Program-made: the position numbers and the translations under genes
Shown here: positions 26,040-36,385 of the stretch, in pieces
Numbering within the stretch: position 1 is the first letter of the stretch
Layout: the number at the start of each line of letters is the position of its first letter
Notes under the pieces: model-generated
Database searches by the model: none
What the model saw: only the letters and a program-made list of their open reading frames with translations
Told to the model about the DNA's origin: nothing
Assembly (NCBI GenBank): GCA_041617155.1
Contig: JBFJPL010000001.1
Location: 53,665 to 117,664 of the forward strand
From: CAMYKD01 sp041617155
GTDB taxonomy: Bacteria > Pseudomonadota > Alphaproteobacteria > Kiloniellales > JAKSDN01
Direction of reading: 5' to 3'
DNA length: 64,000 nucleotides

Positions 26040-28034
26040 TCAGCTTGCCCGCTTGAGCGGTTCGGCCTCGTAGGTCTCCGCCGCTCCGATCTTCAGGTCG
26101 GCGGACAACCTGCCCTTGCGGCCGTCCTCGAAGGTCACTTCGGTGTCGATGTGCACCCGCTCCGCATCGGAGTAGAGCCCGTCGATCAGGGGCAGGTACT
26201 TGTCGGCGACGATGCGCCGGCGGACCTTGCGGGTGCGGGTCAACTCGCCGTCGTCGGCATCGAGTTCCTTGTGCAGGATCAGGAAGCGCTTGATCTGCGA
26301 AGACGCGAGGTGGGGGTCGGTCGAGAGGTCGCGGTTGACCTGCGCGACATGCTCGCGAACGATCTCGTAGACCTCGGGCAGCGCCGCCAGCTCCTGGTAG
26401 CTGCCGTACGGCACGCCGTGCCGCTCGGCCCAGCTGCCGACCGCTTCCAGATCGATGTTGATGAAGGCGGCGACGTGGTCGCGGCCGTCGCCGAAGGCGA
26501 CCGCCTCCTTGATTTCAGGAAAGAACTTCAGCTTGTTCTCGATGAACTTCGGCGCGAACAGGCTGCCGTCGTTCAGCTTGCCGACGTCCTTGGCCCGGTC
26601 GATGATCTTGAGCTGGCCGTCGTCGCCGAGGAACCCGGCGTCGCCCGTGTGCACCCAGCCGTCCGCGCTCTTGGTTTCGGCGGTTGCCTCGGGGCTCTTG
26701 TAGTACTCCAGGAATACGCCGGGGCTCTTGAACAGGACTTCGCCGTTGTCGGCGATCTTGATTTCGACCTCGGGCGCCGGTTTGCCGACGGTGTCCGGCT
26801 TGATCTCGCCGTCCGGCTGGATGGTGATGAAGACGCTGGCCTCGGTCGAGCCGTAGAGCTGCTTCAGGTTGATGCCGAGCGCCCGGTAGAAGTCGAAGAT
26901 GTCCGGCCCGATCGCCTCGCCGGCGGTATAGGCCAGTCGGATCCGGCTGAAGCCGAGGGTGTTCTTCAAGGGGCCGTAGACCAAGAGCCCGCCCAGGGCA
27001 TAGAGGAGCCGGTCGCCCGGCGGCACCGGCCGGCCGGCCAGGATGTCGACGCCGCAGCGCCGGGCCACGGCCATGAAGGCGTGGAACATCTTGCGCTTGA
27101 GCCAGCTGGCGTCCTCCATGCGGATCATCACCGTGGTCAGGATGCTCTCGAAGATCCGCGGCGGGGCGAAGAAATAGGTCGGGCCCAGCTCACGCAGGTC
27201 GTGCATCACCGTGGCGCTCGATTCCGGGCAGCTCACGCAGAAGCCGGCACAGTAGCTCTGGCCGTAGGAAAAGATGTGGTCGCCGACCCAGGCCATCGGC
27301 AGGTAGGCCAGCATCTCCTCGTCGGCGGTCAGGCCTTCGAAGTCGATGCCGTTCTGCGCCGTGCGGATCACGTTCTCGAAGCTGAGCACGACGCCCTTGG
27401 GCTGGCCCGTCGTGCCCGAGGTGTAGAGGTAGATCGAGACGTCGCCGCCCTTGGCCTTCGCGACCTCGACATCGAAGAAGCCCGGGTTGTCCCGATCGAA
27501 GGCGCGGCCCCGGCTCTGGACCTCATCGAATTCGGTCAGGAAGTCCTGGCGGTAGTGGCGCATGCCCCGGGAGTCGTCGAAGATGACCTGCTCCAGCTTC
27601 GGGCAGCGATCCTTGATCTCGAGCAGCTTGTCGATCTGCTCCTGATCCTCGGCCATGGCGAATCGGGCCTCGGCGTGGTCGATCACGAAGGCCATCTCGT
27701 CGGCCACCGAATCCTGGTAGATCGGCACCGGAATGCCGCCGACCGCCTGCGCGGCGACCATGGTCCAATAGAGCCGCGGCCGGTTGTCGCCGATGATCGC
27801 CACCTTGTCGCCGCGCTTGAGGCCGAGCGCCGTCATGCCGCAGGCCAACGCCCTGACCTGGTCGAGCACTTCGCGCCAGGTCCAGGACTGCCAGATGCCC
27901 AGGTCCTTCTCGCGCATGGCCGGCAGGTCGCCGCGCTTTTCGGCGTTGTGGATCAGCAGCTTTGGAAAGGTATCGCAGCCGTCTGGCGCCTGCCGCGTCG
28001 TTTGGCTCGATTTCGGACCGACAACGTCGTTCAT
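26040..28034 (-). CDS. Long-chain-type acyl-CoA synthetase (AMP-forming)
   Basis: 664 residues from MNDVVGPK. ANL superfamily: P-loop YLYTSGTTGQPKGVVLS, A5 motif QLYGSTEASVFITIQ, A7 VHTGDAGFLGDDGQ and A8 region IKIIDRAKDVGKLNDGS. It belongs to the FadD15/ACSBG-like branch. First gene of an operon ligase-livG-H-M-K-F-ligase. Together with the PaaK-like enzyme it suggests uptake of an organic acid and immediate conversion to its CoA thioester; the substrate is not determinable here. Confidence 0.9.
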   Translation of the reverse strand: MNDVVGPKSSQTTRQAPDGCDTFPKLLIHNAEKRGDLPAMREKDLGIWQSWTWREVLDQVRALACGMTALGLKRGDKVAIIGDNRPRLYWTMVAAQAVGGIPVPIYQDSVADEMAFVIDHAEARFAMAEDQEQIDKLLEIKDRCPKLEQVIFDDSRGMRHYRQDFLTEFDEVQSRGRAFDRDNPGFFDVEVAKAKGGDVSIYLYTSGTTGQPKGVVLSFENVIRTAQNGIDFEGLTADEEMLAYLPMAWVGDHIFSYGQSYCAGFCVSCPESSATVMHDLRELGPTYFFAPPRIFESILTTVMIRMEDASWLKRKMFHAFMAVARRCGVDILAGRPVPPGDRLLYALGGLLVYGPLKNTLGFSRIRLAYTAGEAIGPDIFDFYRALGINLKQLYGSTEASVFITIQPDGEIKPDTVGKPAPEVEIKIADNGEVLFKSPGVFLEYYKSPEATAETKSADGWVHTGDAGFLGDDGQLKIIDRAKDVGKLNDGSLFAPKFIENKLKFFPEIKEAVAFGDGRDHVAAFINIDLEAVGSWAERHGVPYGSYQELAALPEVYEIVREHVAQVNRDLSTDPHLASSQIKRFLILHKELDADDGELTRTRKVRRRIVADKYLPLIDGLYSDAERVHIDTEVTFEDGRKGRLSADLKIGAAETYEAEPLKRAS

Positions 28035-28178
28035 GGCCCGGTCCCCGCCGTCGAGGGCCGGCGATCGGGCCCGTGAACCGATCGGCCGTGGCAAACGCGA
28101 TTAAGACCGGGGACGCGGTCCCCGCGCGTGATCGAGGTCACGCCAACCTCCCTGTTTCTACAAACCCCGGGTTATTTT

Positions 28179-28200
28179 GGCCCCGGATTGGTCCGGGGCC
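28179..28200. repeat. Perfect 9-bp inverted repeat
   Basis: GGCCCCGGA-TTGG-TCCGGGGCC, a perfect 9-bp stem with 4-base loop, between the acyl-CoA ligase start and the 32-codon miniprotein. A second smaller one (GGGGAC-GCG-GTCCCC, about 28107-28121) lies nearby. On the minus strand the hairpin follows the miniprotein stop by 115 bases, but A rather than U residues follow it, so it is not a standard terminator. Confidence 0.6.
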
Positions 28201-28314
28201 TCGGGTTGTTCCTGGCGCGGAGTTTAGTGCGCCCTGCCGGCCATGACAATCACGGCAAGCAAGCGGGGTTTCCGCTCTTTCGGAGCGGGCGTAGAAACGT
28301 CGCCAGTTCAGGCC

Positions 28315-28413
28315 TTAGCTGGTCGCGACACCGACCGCGATCAGGATCGCGAAGGCGGCGACGAGGAAAATCCAGGTGTTCTTCTTCAGGGTCTGGGCAA
28401 TACGCTCGGCCAT
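28315..28413 (-). CDS. Single-TM miniprotein, 32 aa
   Basis: 32 residues: a short basic amphipathic start (MAERIAQTLKKN) and one hydrophobic helix (about 13-31), ending ATS. GGGAGAGA lies 7 bases before the ATG, and a promoter-like pair lies upstream (next entry). Codons follow the GC-rich pattern of the genome at third positions. The topology predicts a cytoplasmic N-terminus. I recognise no family; it could be a small regulatory or complex-stabilising membrane protein. Confidence 0.55.
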   Translation of the reverse strand: MAERIAQTLKKNTWIFLVAAFAILIAVGVATS

Positions 28414-28490
28414 AATATGTCTCTCCCGTTGTATTGGGTCGCCCGGACCTCATGTCCGGTTTGTTGCGGTTACTGTTACCGACGCTCGAG

Positions 28491-28517
28491 ATTTTACGGA
28501 ATAACCTTGACAGTCAA
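28491..28517 (-). promoter_or_regulatory. Candidate sigma-70 type promoter for the 32-aa miniprotein
   Basis: On the minus strand TTGACT (complement of 28512-28517) and TAAAAT (complement of 28491-28496) are separated by 15 bases in an AT-rich patch. The spacing is 2 short of ideal. The position would give a leader of about 70 bases before the miniprotein. Confidence 0.35.
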
Positions 28518-28711
28518 TAATTGATTGTTAACCAAAGACTTTTTTGTAAAAGACAGACTCTTCCGAAGTGTAAATTTGTCAAACCAGTAAAGCCGGTGCG
28601 GCGGCTGTTTGGCGCATGGGGGTGCCATCCTGCTATAGCTTCCGGCGGGCCGGGCCGCCTCGGATCGAGCCCGGCGGTGCCTCGCAGGCGCATCGAGCCT
28701 GGGTGGAGGGG

Positions 28712-29554
28712 ATGTCTTTGGCAGCCGGATCGCACGAGACCCTGGACACGACGCTGGTCGCCGACGGCCGGCGTCTCGCCGTTCGGCGGCTGGTGCCGCG
28801 CGCCCAGCCGACCGGCGCCGACGACCCGCCGGTGCTGGTATTCCTGCACGAGGGGCTTGGTTCGATCGCCCAGTGGCGGGATTTTCCCGCGGCGCTTTGC
28901 CGGGCGGTCGGCCTGCCCGGACTGATCTACGATCGCTGGGGCTTCGGCGGCTCCGACCCGCTCGAGCTGCCGCGGCCGCGTGACTACCTGGAGCGGGAGG
29001 CCGAGGTGGCTTTGCCCCAGGTGCTCGAGGCCTGCGGCGTGAAGCGTCCGATTCTGGTCGGCCACAGCGACGGCGGCAGCATCGCGCTGCTCTACGCCGC
29101 CGCCTTCCCGGCGCGCCCGCTGGCAAGCATCACCGAGGCGGCGCACGTCTTCGTCGAGGCGGTGACGCTCGACGGCATCCGCGCCGCCGTCGAGGCCTGG
29201 CGGACCGGCGACCTGCCGGCGCGGCTCGCGCGCTATCATGGCGACAAGACCGAGGCGGTGTTCCGCGGCTGGACCGAAACTTGGCTCAGGCCGGACTTCC
29301 GCGACTGGAACATCGAGGCCCGTCTGCCCGCGATCGCCTGCCCGCTTCTGGTGATCCAGGGCGCGGACGACGAGTACGGCGGCCCGGCCCAGGTCGAGGC
29401 CATCGTGCGGCAAAGCGGCGGTCCGGCCGAAGCGCTCCTGGTGCCGGACTGTGGCCACACCCCGCACCACCAGCAACCCGCCGCGATCCTGGCCGCCATG
29501 ACCCGCTTCATCGGCCGGGTGACCGGGCCGCTGCGTGCGGTGTGGGATCTTTGA
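28712..29554 (+). CDS. Alpha/beta hydrolase
   Basis: 280 residues from MSLAAG. Nucleophile elbow GHSDGGS (catalytic serine), oxyanion LHEGLGS, acid in GADDEYGG, and the terminal CGHTPHHQQP histidine: a complete triad. Soluble esterase/lipase-like or C-C hydrolase; substrate unknown. GGAGGGG precedes the chosen ATG closely; a longer in-frame start at 28616 adds a low-complexity arginine/proline stretch and is less likely. Confidence 0.85.
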   Translation: MSLAAGSHETLDTTLVADGRRLAVRRLVPRAQPTGADDPPVLVFLHEGLGSIAQWRDFPAALCRAVGLPGLIYDRWGFGGSDPLELPRPRDYLEREAEVALPQVLEACGVKRPILVGHSDGGSIALLYAAAFPARPLASITEAAHVFVEAVTLDGIRAAVEAWRTGDLPARLARYHGDKTEAVFRGWTETWLRPDFRDWNIEARLPAIACPLLVIQGADDEYGGPAQVEAIVRQSGGPAEALLVPDCGHTPHHQQPAAILAAMTRFIGRVTGPLRAVWDL

Positions 29555-29635
29555 TGGGCGGTTTGTACATCGCGCGGCGGCTGTGCCAATTTGGCCGTAG
29601 CGCAAATCGTGCCGACGGGAGACGGGGGGCTGGAA

Positions 29636-30139
29636 ATGAACGGCATTCGTCTGGTGGTCGCGGCGCTCCTGGTTCTGCCGCCGGCTTGCTTCGCCGCGCC
29701 CGGCGCCGTGGCCGAGGAGGCCCGGGCCATGAGCAACCTAGAGCTCGATCGGCTGATCCGGCGGATCGAGGGCGTCGAGGGCGAGATCGAGGGGCAGCCC
29801 GGGTTCTGGCGCTTTGTCTTCCAAGGCTACCGGGTCTACGTCATCACCGACGAGCGGGCCGACCGCATGCGCATCATGGCGCCGGTCGCCGCGGCCGAGA
29901 AGCTGGAAAAGCAGGCGCTGTACCGCGTCCTGTAGGCCAATTTCGACACCGCGCTCGATGCCCGCTACGCGATCGCGCAGGGCGCCCATTGGAGCGCCTT
30001 CATCCATCGGCTGGCGGCGCTCGACGAGGCCGCGTTTTATGCCGGCTTCGCCCAGACGGTGACCTTGGCGGCGACCTACGGCACGACCTACAGTTCCAGC
30101 GGCCTGCAGTTCGGTGGCGGCGACAACCCCGCGCCGTAA
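29636..30139 (+). pseudogene. YbjN-like secreted protein interrupted by an in-frame amber codon
   Basis: A signal peptide (MNGIRLVVAALLVLPPACFA) leads into a YbjN/T3S-chaperone-like fold. Translation reaches ...KQALYRVL and stops at TAG (codon 100, 29933-29935), but the same frame continues without break for another 67 codons (ANFDTALDARYAIAQGAHWS... to GGGDNPAP) to TAA. The join reads naturally if TAG were CAG (Gln), a single C-to-T change. The 167-codon total is normal for the type. Either a recent nonsense mutation or a sequencing error; the first 99 residues alone are unlikely to fold fully. Confidence 0.75.
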
Positions 30140-30350
30140 GATCGCCGAGCCCTAACCCAGAAATTTCGCGCGATCCTGCGCCGCGATATCTGGACCGGGA
30201 CGCTAGAAAGTTTTAGTCTTGCTAATTCTTCGACGAATTTCATTCGAGCCGTAGGGCCGCTTTATTCGCCGATCCGGTTTCCGTGCTCCCCCTGGGCAGG
30301 CCGGAAGCGGCGCGCAGCTTCATAAAGAACAACCGCGAGGACACGGGGCC

Positions 30351-33023
<2,673 letters not shown>

Positions 33024-33050
33024 GGCGCCGGGCGGCGTAGGCGAGGTCGA

Positions 33051-33899
33051 ATGAGCGGGAGCCGCCAGACCATCGATGTGCGGCCGGTGACTGACGCGCT
33101 CGGCGCCGAGATCCTCGGCATCGATCTGGCCGCGGAGGTCGGCGAGCGGCAGTTCGCCGAGATCAGCGCGGCCTACGACGAATTCGGCGTGATCTTTTTC
33201 CGCGACCAAAGGCTCAGCCCCGAGCAGCACCTCGGCTTCGCACGGCGCTGGGGGCCGATCAACATCAACCGCTTCTTTCAGCCGGTCGCGGGCTATCCCG
33301 AAATCGCCGAGGTCCGCAAGGAGCCCGACCAGACGCGCAACATCGGCAGCCTGTGGCACACCGACCACTCCTACGACGTGGTGCCGGCCATGGGCTCGAT
33401 CCTCTATGCCAGGGAGGTGCCGGAGGTCGGCGGCGACACGCTGTTCGCCAGCATGGTCAAGGCCTACGATGCGCTGTCCGACGGCCTGAAGCGAATGCTC
33501 GAGGGCCTAAAGGCGCTGCACTCCAGCCGCCACGTCTTCGGGCAGGCGGGCGACCGCGACGAGTACGGCGAGCGGATCGGCAACCCCGAGCTGGCGACCC
33601 AGGACGCCCTGCACCCGGTCGTCCTGCGGCACCCGCGCACCGGCCTGAAGGCGCTCTACGTCAATCCGAATTTCACCCTGGGGATCGACGGCTGGAGCCG
33701 GGCGGAGTCCCAGCCGTTGCTGGACCATCTCTACCGGCACGCCCAGCGGCCCGAGTTCACTTGCCGGTTCCGCTGGCGCCCGGGCTCGATTGCCTTCTGG
33801 GACAACCTCGCGACCTGGCACCTGGCGCTCAACGACTACCCCGGCCAGCGCCGCCTGATGCATCGCATCACCGTCGAAGGCGCCCCGCTGGCCATGTGA
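33051..33899 (+). CDS. TauD/TfdA-family Fe(II)/2-oxoglutarate dioxygenase
   Basis: 282 residues. The facial triad is H103-x-D105 (LWHTDHSYDV) and the distal histidine near 274 (LMHRITVEG); the 2-oxoglutarate-binding arginine follows in the C-terminal FRWRPGSIAFWDN region. Members hydroxylate taurine, 2,4-D, alkyl sulfates or similar; the substrate is not predictable. It begins 27 bases after acnA. The following palindromic repeat probably ends the transcript. Confidence 0.9.
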   Translation: MSGSRQTIDVRPVTDALGAEILGIDLAAEVGERQFAEISAAYDEFGVIFFRDQRLSPEQHLGFARRWGPININRFFQPVAGYPEIAEVRKEPDQTRNIGSLWHTDHSYDVVPAMGSILYAREVPEVGGDTLFASMVKAYDALSDGLKRMLEGLKALHSSRHVFGQAGDRDEYGERIGNPELATQDALHPVVLRHPRTGLKALYVNPNFTLGIDGWSRAESQPLLDHLYRHAQRPEFTCRFRWRPGSIAFWDNLATWHLALNDYPGQRRLMHRITVEGAPLAM

Positions 33900-33928
33900 T
33901 TTGAGTCCGACACCTGGTACCAAGCAGC

Positions 33929-34025
33929 TGTCATCGCCGGGCTTGGCCCGGCAATCCGGAGGTGACCGACAACCCTGGATGCCCGGGCTGCGCAGCAGGG
34001 CGCGAAGCGGGGCCCGGGCATGACA
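33929..34025. repeat. Palindromic intergenic repeat element
   Basis: A 97-base element with outer inverted ends TGTCAT/ATGACA and two internal stems: GCCGGGC-TTG-GCCCGGC (7 bp) and ATGCCCGGGC/GCCCGGGCAT (10 bp). The sequence style (CCGGGCTTGGCCCGG, GCCCGGGCATGACA) is that of dispersed REP/BIME-like elements of alphaproteobacteria. It lies between convergent genes, where it could act as a bidirectional transcription barrier. Confidence 0.75.
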
Positions 34026-34054
34026 AAGTTAGGCGATGTCCGAAGCCGGCGCGG

Positions 34055-34306
34055 TCAGCCGGTCAGGTCGCCGAGCCGCCCGGACTGCTCGAGCAGCTGC
34101 AGGTCTTCGTAGCCGCCGATGTGCCCGCCGTCGATGAAGATCTGGGGCACGGCGCGGACTCGCGGCAGGCGCTCGAGCAGCGTCTGCCGCCGGCTTTCAT
34201 TCGCGATGTCGAGCTCGGCGAAAGTCAGGCCCTTGGCCCGTAGCAGGGCCTTTGCGCGCTCACAGTAGCCGCAGTTCGGGCTGGTGAAGATCTCGATCTC
34301 GGCCAT
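34055..34306 (-). CDS. grxC: Glutaredoxin (GrxC type)
   Basis: 83 residues, one glutaredoxin domain: active site C12-G-Y-C15, the cis-proline VPQIFIDG and the GGYEDL glutathione-binding loop. Reduces protein disulfides or glutathione mixed disulfides in the cytoplasm. The motif is CGYC rather than CPYC. It follows the carboxymuconolactone decarboxylase-like gene by 6 bases and is probably under the same TetR regulator. Confidence 0.92.
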   Translation of the reverse strand: MAEIEIFTSPNCGYCERAKALLRAKGLTFAELDIANESRRQTLLERLPRVRAVPQIFIDGGHIGGYEDLQLLEQSGRLGDLTG

Positions 34307-34312
34307 CCGCGC

Positions 34313-34885
34313 TCAGTGCCCCTTGACGTGCAGGATCGGCTCCAGGCCGGAGAACACCGGCTCGAGCTCCACGCCCAGCGCGTCGCCGAACTTGCTGACC
34401 ATGATGTAGGTCGTGATGGTGAAGACCGCCTCGACGATCTGCGGCTCGGTGAAGTGCTTGTGCAGGCGGTCCCACAGGTCCTTGGACAGGCGGTTGGCGT
34501 CGATGCCGATCTGCACCGTCAGGTCCATCAGCGCCTTTTCGGCATCGGTGAAGTGGGAGCTGGTCTTGTAGCGGTCGTCGCCGATGTCGGCGATCTTCTC
34601 CTCGGAGATGCCCAGACGCTTGGACAGGGTCTCGTGCTGCACCACGCAGTACTGGCAGTCGTTGCGGTGGGTCGCCTTGAGAATGATCAGCTCCTTGGTC
34701 ACCCAATCGAGCTCGCCGTCCTTCAGGATCGCCATCACCAGGTCGGTAAAGACGGCGCCCAGCTCCGGCGTGTGGCCGAATACCTTGAAGATGTTGAGCA
34801 GCATGGTGAAGCGGTCTTCCGCCTTGTCGTAGAAGGCATTGACCTCGGGGCCCGCCTGCTCGCGCTCGACGTAGGATACGGACAT
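34313..34885 (-). CDS. Carboxymuconolactone decarboxylase / AhpD-like protein
   Basis: 190 residues, all-helical CMD fold. The thiol motif C77-x2-C80-x3-H84 (DCQYCVVQH) matches the AhpD peroxidase/redox class rather than true lactone decarboxylases. Being next to a glutaredoxin suggests a thiol-dependent peroxide or electrophile detoxification role (inference). AGGAAACC precedes the ATG. A putative TetR operator lies 18 bases upstream. Confidence 0.87.
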   Translation of the reverse strand: MSVSYVEREQAGPEVNAFYDKAEDRFTMLLNIFKVFGHTPELGAVFTDLVMAILKDGELDWVTKELIILKATHRNDCQYCVVQHETLSKRLGISEEKIADIGDDRYKTSSHFTDAEKALMDLTVQIGIDANRLSKDLWDRLHKHFTEPQIVEAVFTITTYIMVSKFGDALGVELEPVFSGLEPILHVKGH

Positions 34886-34902
34886 GGTTTCCTCCCTCGG
34901 TT

Positions 34903-34920
34903 TTGAATGTTTGTTCCAAA
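34903..34920 (-). promoter_or_regulatory. Putative TetR operator (copy 2), before the CMD gene
   Basis: On the minus strand: TTTGGAAC-N6-TCAA, identical in all 12 defined bases to the copy upstream of the tetR gene. It sits between the tetR stop and the CMD ribosome binding site, so it could block transcription of CMD-grx from an internal promoter. Confidence 0.5.
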
Positions 34921-34933
34921 AGCGGCAAAAAAA

Positions 34934-35524
34934 CTAGCTCAACAAGGCCTCCGCCTGCCTGGCGATGGACCGCAGCAGCGCCGGCTCCGGCCGGCTGCGC
35001 GCCAGCACGCGCAGGCCGATGAAGAGGCCGAGCAGGCTGCGCGCGGCCTCGCGCGGGTCGACGCCGGCCGGGATCTCGCCGGCCGCCTGCCCCTCGGCGA
35101 TCATGGCGCGGAAGAAATCCTCGGTCGCGGCAAAGCCGCGGGCGACGACGGCGCCGATCTCCGGATCGTGCGGCGACAGCTCCAGGGCCGTGTTGACCAG
35201 GAAGCAGCCGTCGCTCGCGCCCTCGGCTTTGCTCTCGAGCGCCGCCTTGATCGCGCCTTCGAACGCGGCCAAAACGGCGTCCTTGGGCCGGTTCACCTGG
35301 CGGATCGCCGCCAGCCAGGCTTCCCGGTGGGTTTCGTCGTAGCGCCTGAGCGCCTGGATAAAGAGGCTGCGCTTGTCGCCGAAGGTGTCGTATAGGCTGC
35401 CCCGGTTGAGCCCCATGCAGGCCACCAGATCCTGCACCGAGGTCGCCTCGTAGCCGCGCGCCCAGAAGGCCTGCATGGCCTTGGCCAGGGCCGCGTCCAC
35501 ATCGAACTGCTTTTCCCAGGGCAT
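34934..35524 (-). CDS. TetR/AcrR-family transcriptional regulator
   Basis: 196 residues. N-terminal helix-turn-helix (about 25-50: ATSVQDLVACMGLNRGSLYDTFGDK) followed by a helical ligand-binding domain with a C-terminal ARSLLGLFIGLRVLAR segment. It is upstream of and codirectional with the CMD-glutaredoxin pair, 48 bases apart, and two matching operator-like sites flank it. It probably represses itself and the pair until an inducer binds. Confidence 0.92.
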   Translation of the reverse strand: MPWEKQFDVDAALAKAMQAFWARGYEATSVQDLVACMGLNRGSLYDTFGDKRSLFIQALRRYDETHREAWLAAIRQVNRPKDAVLAAFEGAIKAALESKAEGASDGCFLVNTALELSPHDPEIGAVVARGFAATEDFFRAMIAEGQAAGEIPAGVDPREAARSLLGLFIGLRVLARSRPEPALLRSIARQAEALLS

Positions 35525-35559
35525 CGCGCGCTCCCTTTTGCAGACCCAGCCATAGCGAG

Positions 35560-35577
35560 TTTGGAACGATCGGTCAA
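35560..35577 (+). promoter_or_regulatory. Putative TetR operator (copy 1), before tetR
   Basis: TTTGGAACGATCGGTCAA, imperfect dyad centred on CGATCG, 36 bases upstream of the tetR ATG. The motif TTTGGAAC-N6-TCAA occurs again, inverted, before the CMD gene. Dyad, placement and recurrence together support an autoregulatory operator. Confidence 0.55.
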
Positions 35578-35608
35578 TAAACGCTTGCGCGGCCGGCGGA
35601 TCAGGCGA

Positions 35609-36226
35609 TCACCGACATTTCGATCCGCAGGCCGCGCCAACTCCGCTCGCGAAATTTCGGACCGCGCCGCCGCTCAGGCGGAACAGGCTGTCCTGGGGTT
35701 CGCTGGCGGTCATGATCTCGTCTTGCGTGAGGCCGGCGTAAAGCCCGCGCAGCACCCGGCCGGCGAGGCCGTGGCCGACCACGATCAGCTTTTCGCCGCC
35801 GTTGCGCTCGGCCAGCCAGTCGCCGACGCGCGCGGCGACCAGGGCGTAGCTTTCGCCGTCGGGCGCCGGGAAATTCCACTTGTCGGCCTCGCGGGCGGCC
35901 AAGAGGTCGGGCGCCCGGGCTTCCACCTCGTTCCAGGTCAGACCTTCCCATTGGCCGAAGTGGTGTTCCTTGAGGCGCGGCTCGAAGCGGATCGACCGGC
36001 TGCCCAGGCCGAGCGCCTCGGCGACGATCACCGCGCTCTGCCAGGTGCGGCCGAGCGGGCTGGCGATCATCGTGAAGGCCGCGGGGTTGTCGATCAGTTC
36101 GCTCAGCAGCCCGGCCAGCGCTTGCGCCTGGGCGATGCCTCGGGTGGTCAGCGGCGAATCCTTCTGGCCCTGAAGCCGGCCTTCGAGGTTCCAGACGGTT
36201 TCGCCGTGGCGCAGCAGGTAAATCAT
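35609..36226 (-). CDS. Histidine phosphatase family protein
   Basis: 205 residues, phosphoglycerate-mutase-like superfamily: N-terminal RHGET (phosphohistidine H7), the conserved SPLGRTWQSA (second arginine), and VVGHGLAGRVLRG with the second histidine. It removes phosphate from a small molecule or protein; the substrate is unknown. Length fits the simple GpmB/CobC-like branch. It is divergent from the transglutaminase gene. Confidence 0.88.
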   Translation of the reverse strand: MIYLLRHGETVWNLEGRLQGQKDSPLTTRGIAQAQALAGLLSELIDNPAAFTMIASPLGRTWQSAVIVAEALGLGSRSIRFEPRLKEHHFGQWEGLTWNEVEARAPDLLAAREADKWNFPAPDGESYALVAARVGDWLAERNGGEKLIVVGHGLAGRVLRGLYAGLTQDEIMTASEPQDSLFRLSGGAVRNFASGVGAACGSKCR

Positions 36227-36319
36227 CAGGCGGCTCGATTTCGGCTTGGCGGCGCCGCGCGAGACTAATGTCTTCGCGCTGCCGTGTCATCTGCTAGGAT
36301 GGCGCCCGGTCCACTGCGC

Positions 36320-36349
36320 TTGCCGAGACTCCGAGCGTTTCGATAAGAT
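36320..36349 (+). promoter_or_regulatory. Candidate promoter of the transglutaminase-like gene
   Basis: TTGCCG and TAAGAT separated by 18 bases, ending about 37 bases before the ATG. Fair match to a housekeeping sigma-70 promoter of alphaproteobacteria. Confidence 0.4.
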
Positions 36350-36385
36350 CCCGCGCCGTTTCCGATCAAAGGTCCACGCCCGCCC

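Noticed and set aside
24651..28076. A 1141-codon open frame on the plus strand antisense to the acyl-CoA ligase and liv genes
   Set aside because: It lies opposite well-supported genes, has no known domain, and is rich in H, D, V, R and Q as expected of an antisense shadow in GC-rich DNA.
28179..28200. Intrinsic terminator for the 32-aa miniprotein
   Set aside because: The hairpin is perfect, but A residues, not U, follow it on the relevant strand and it is 115 bases from the stop.
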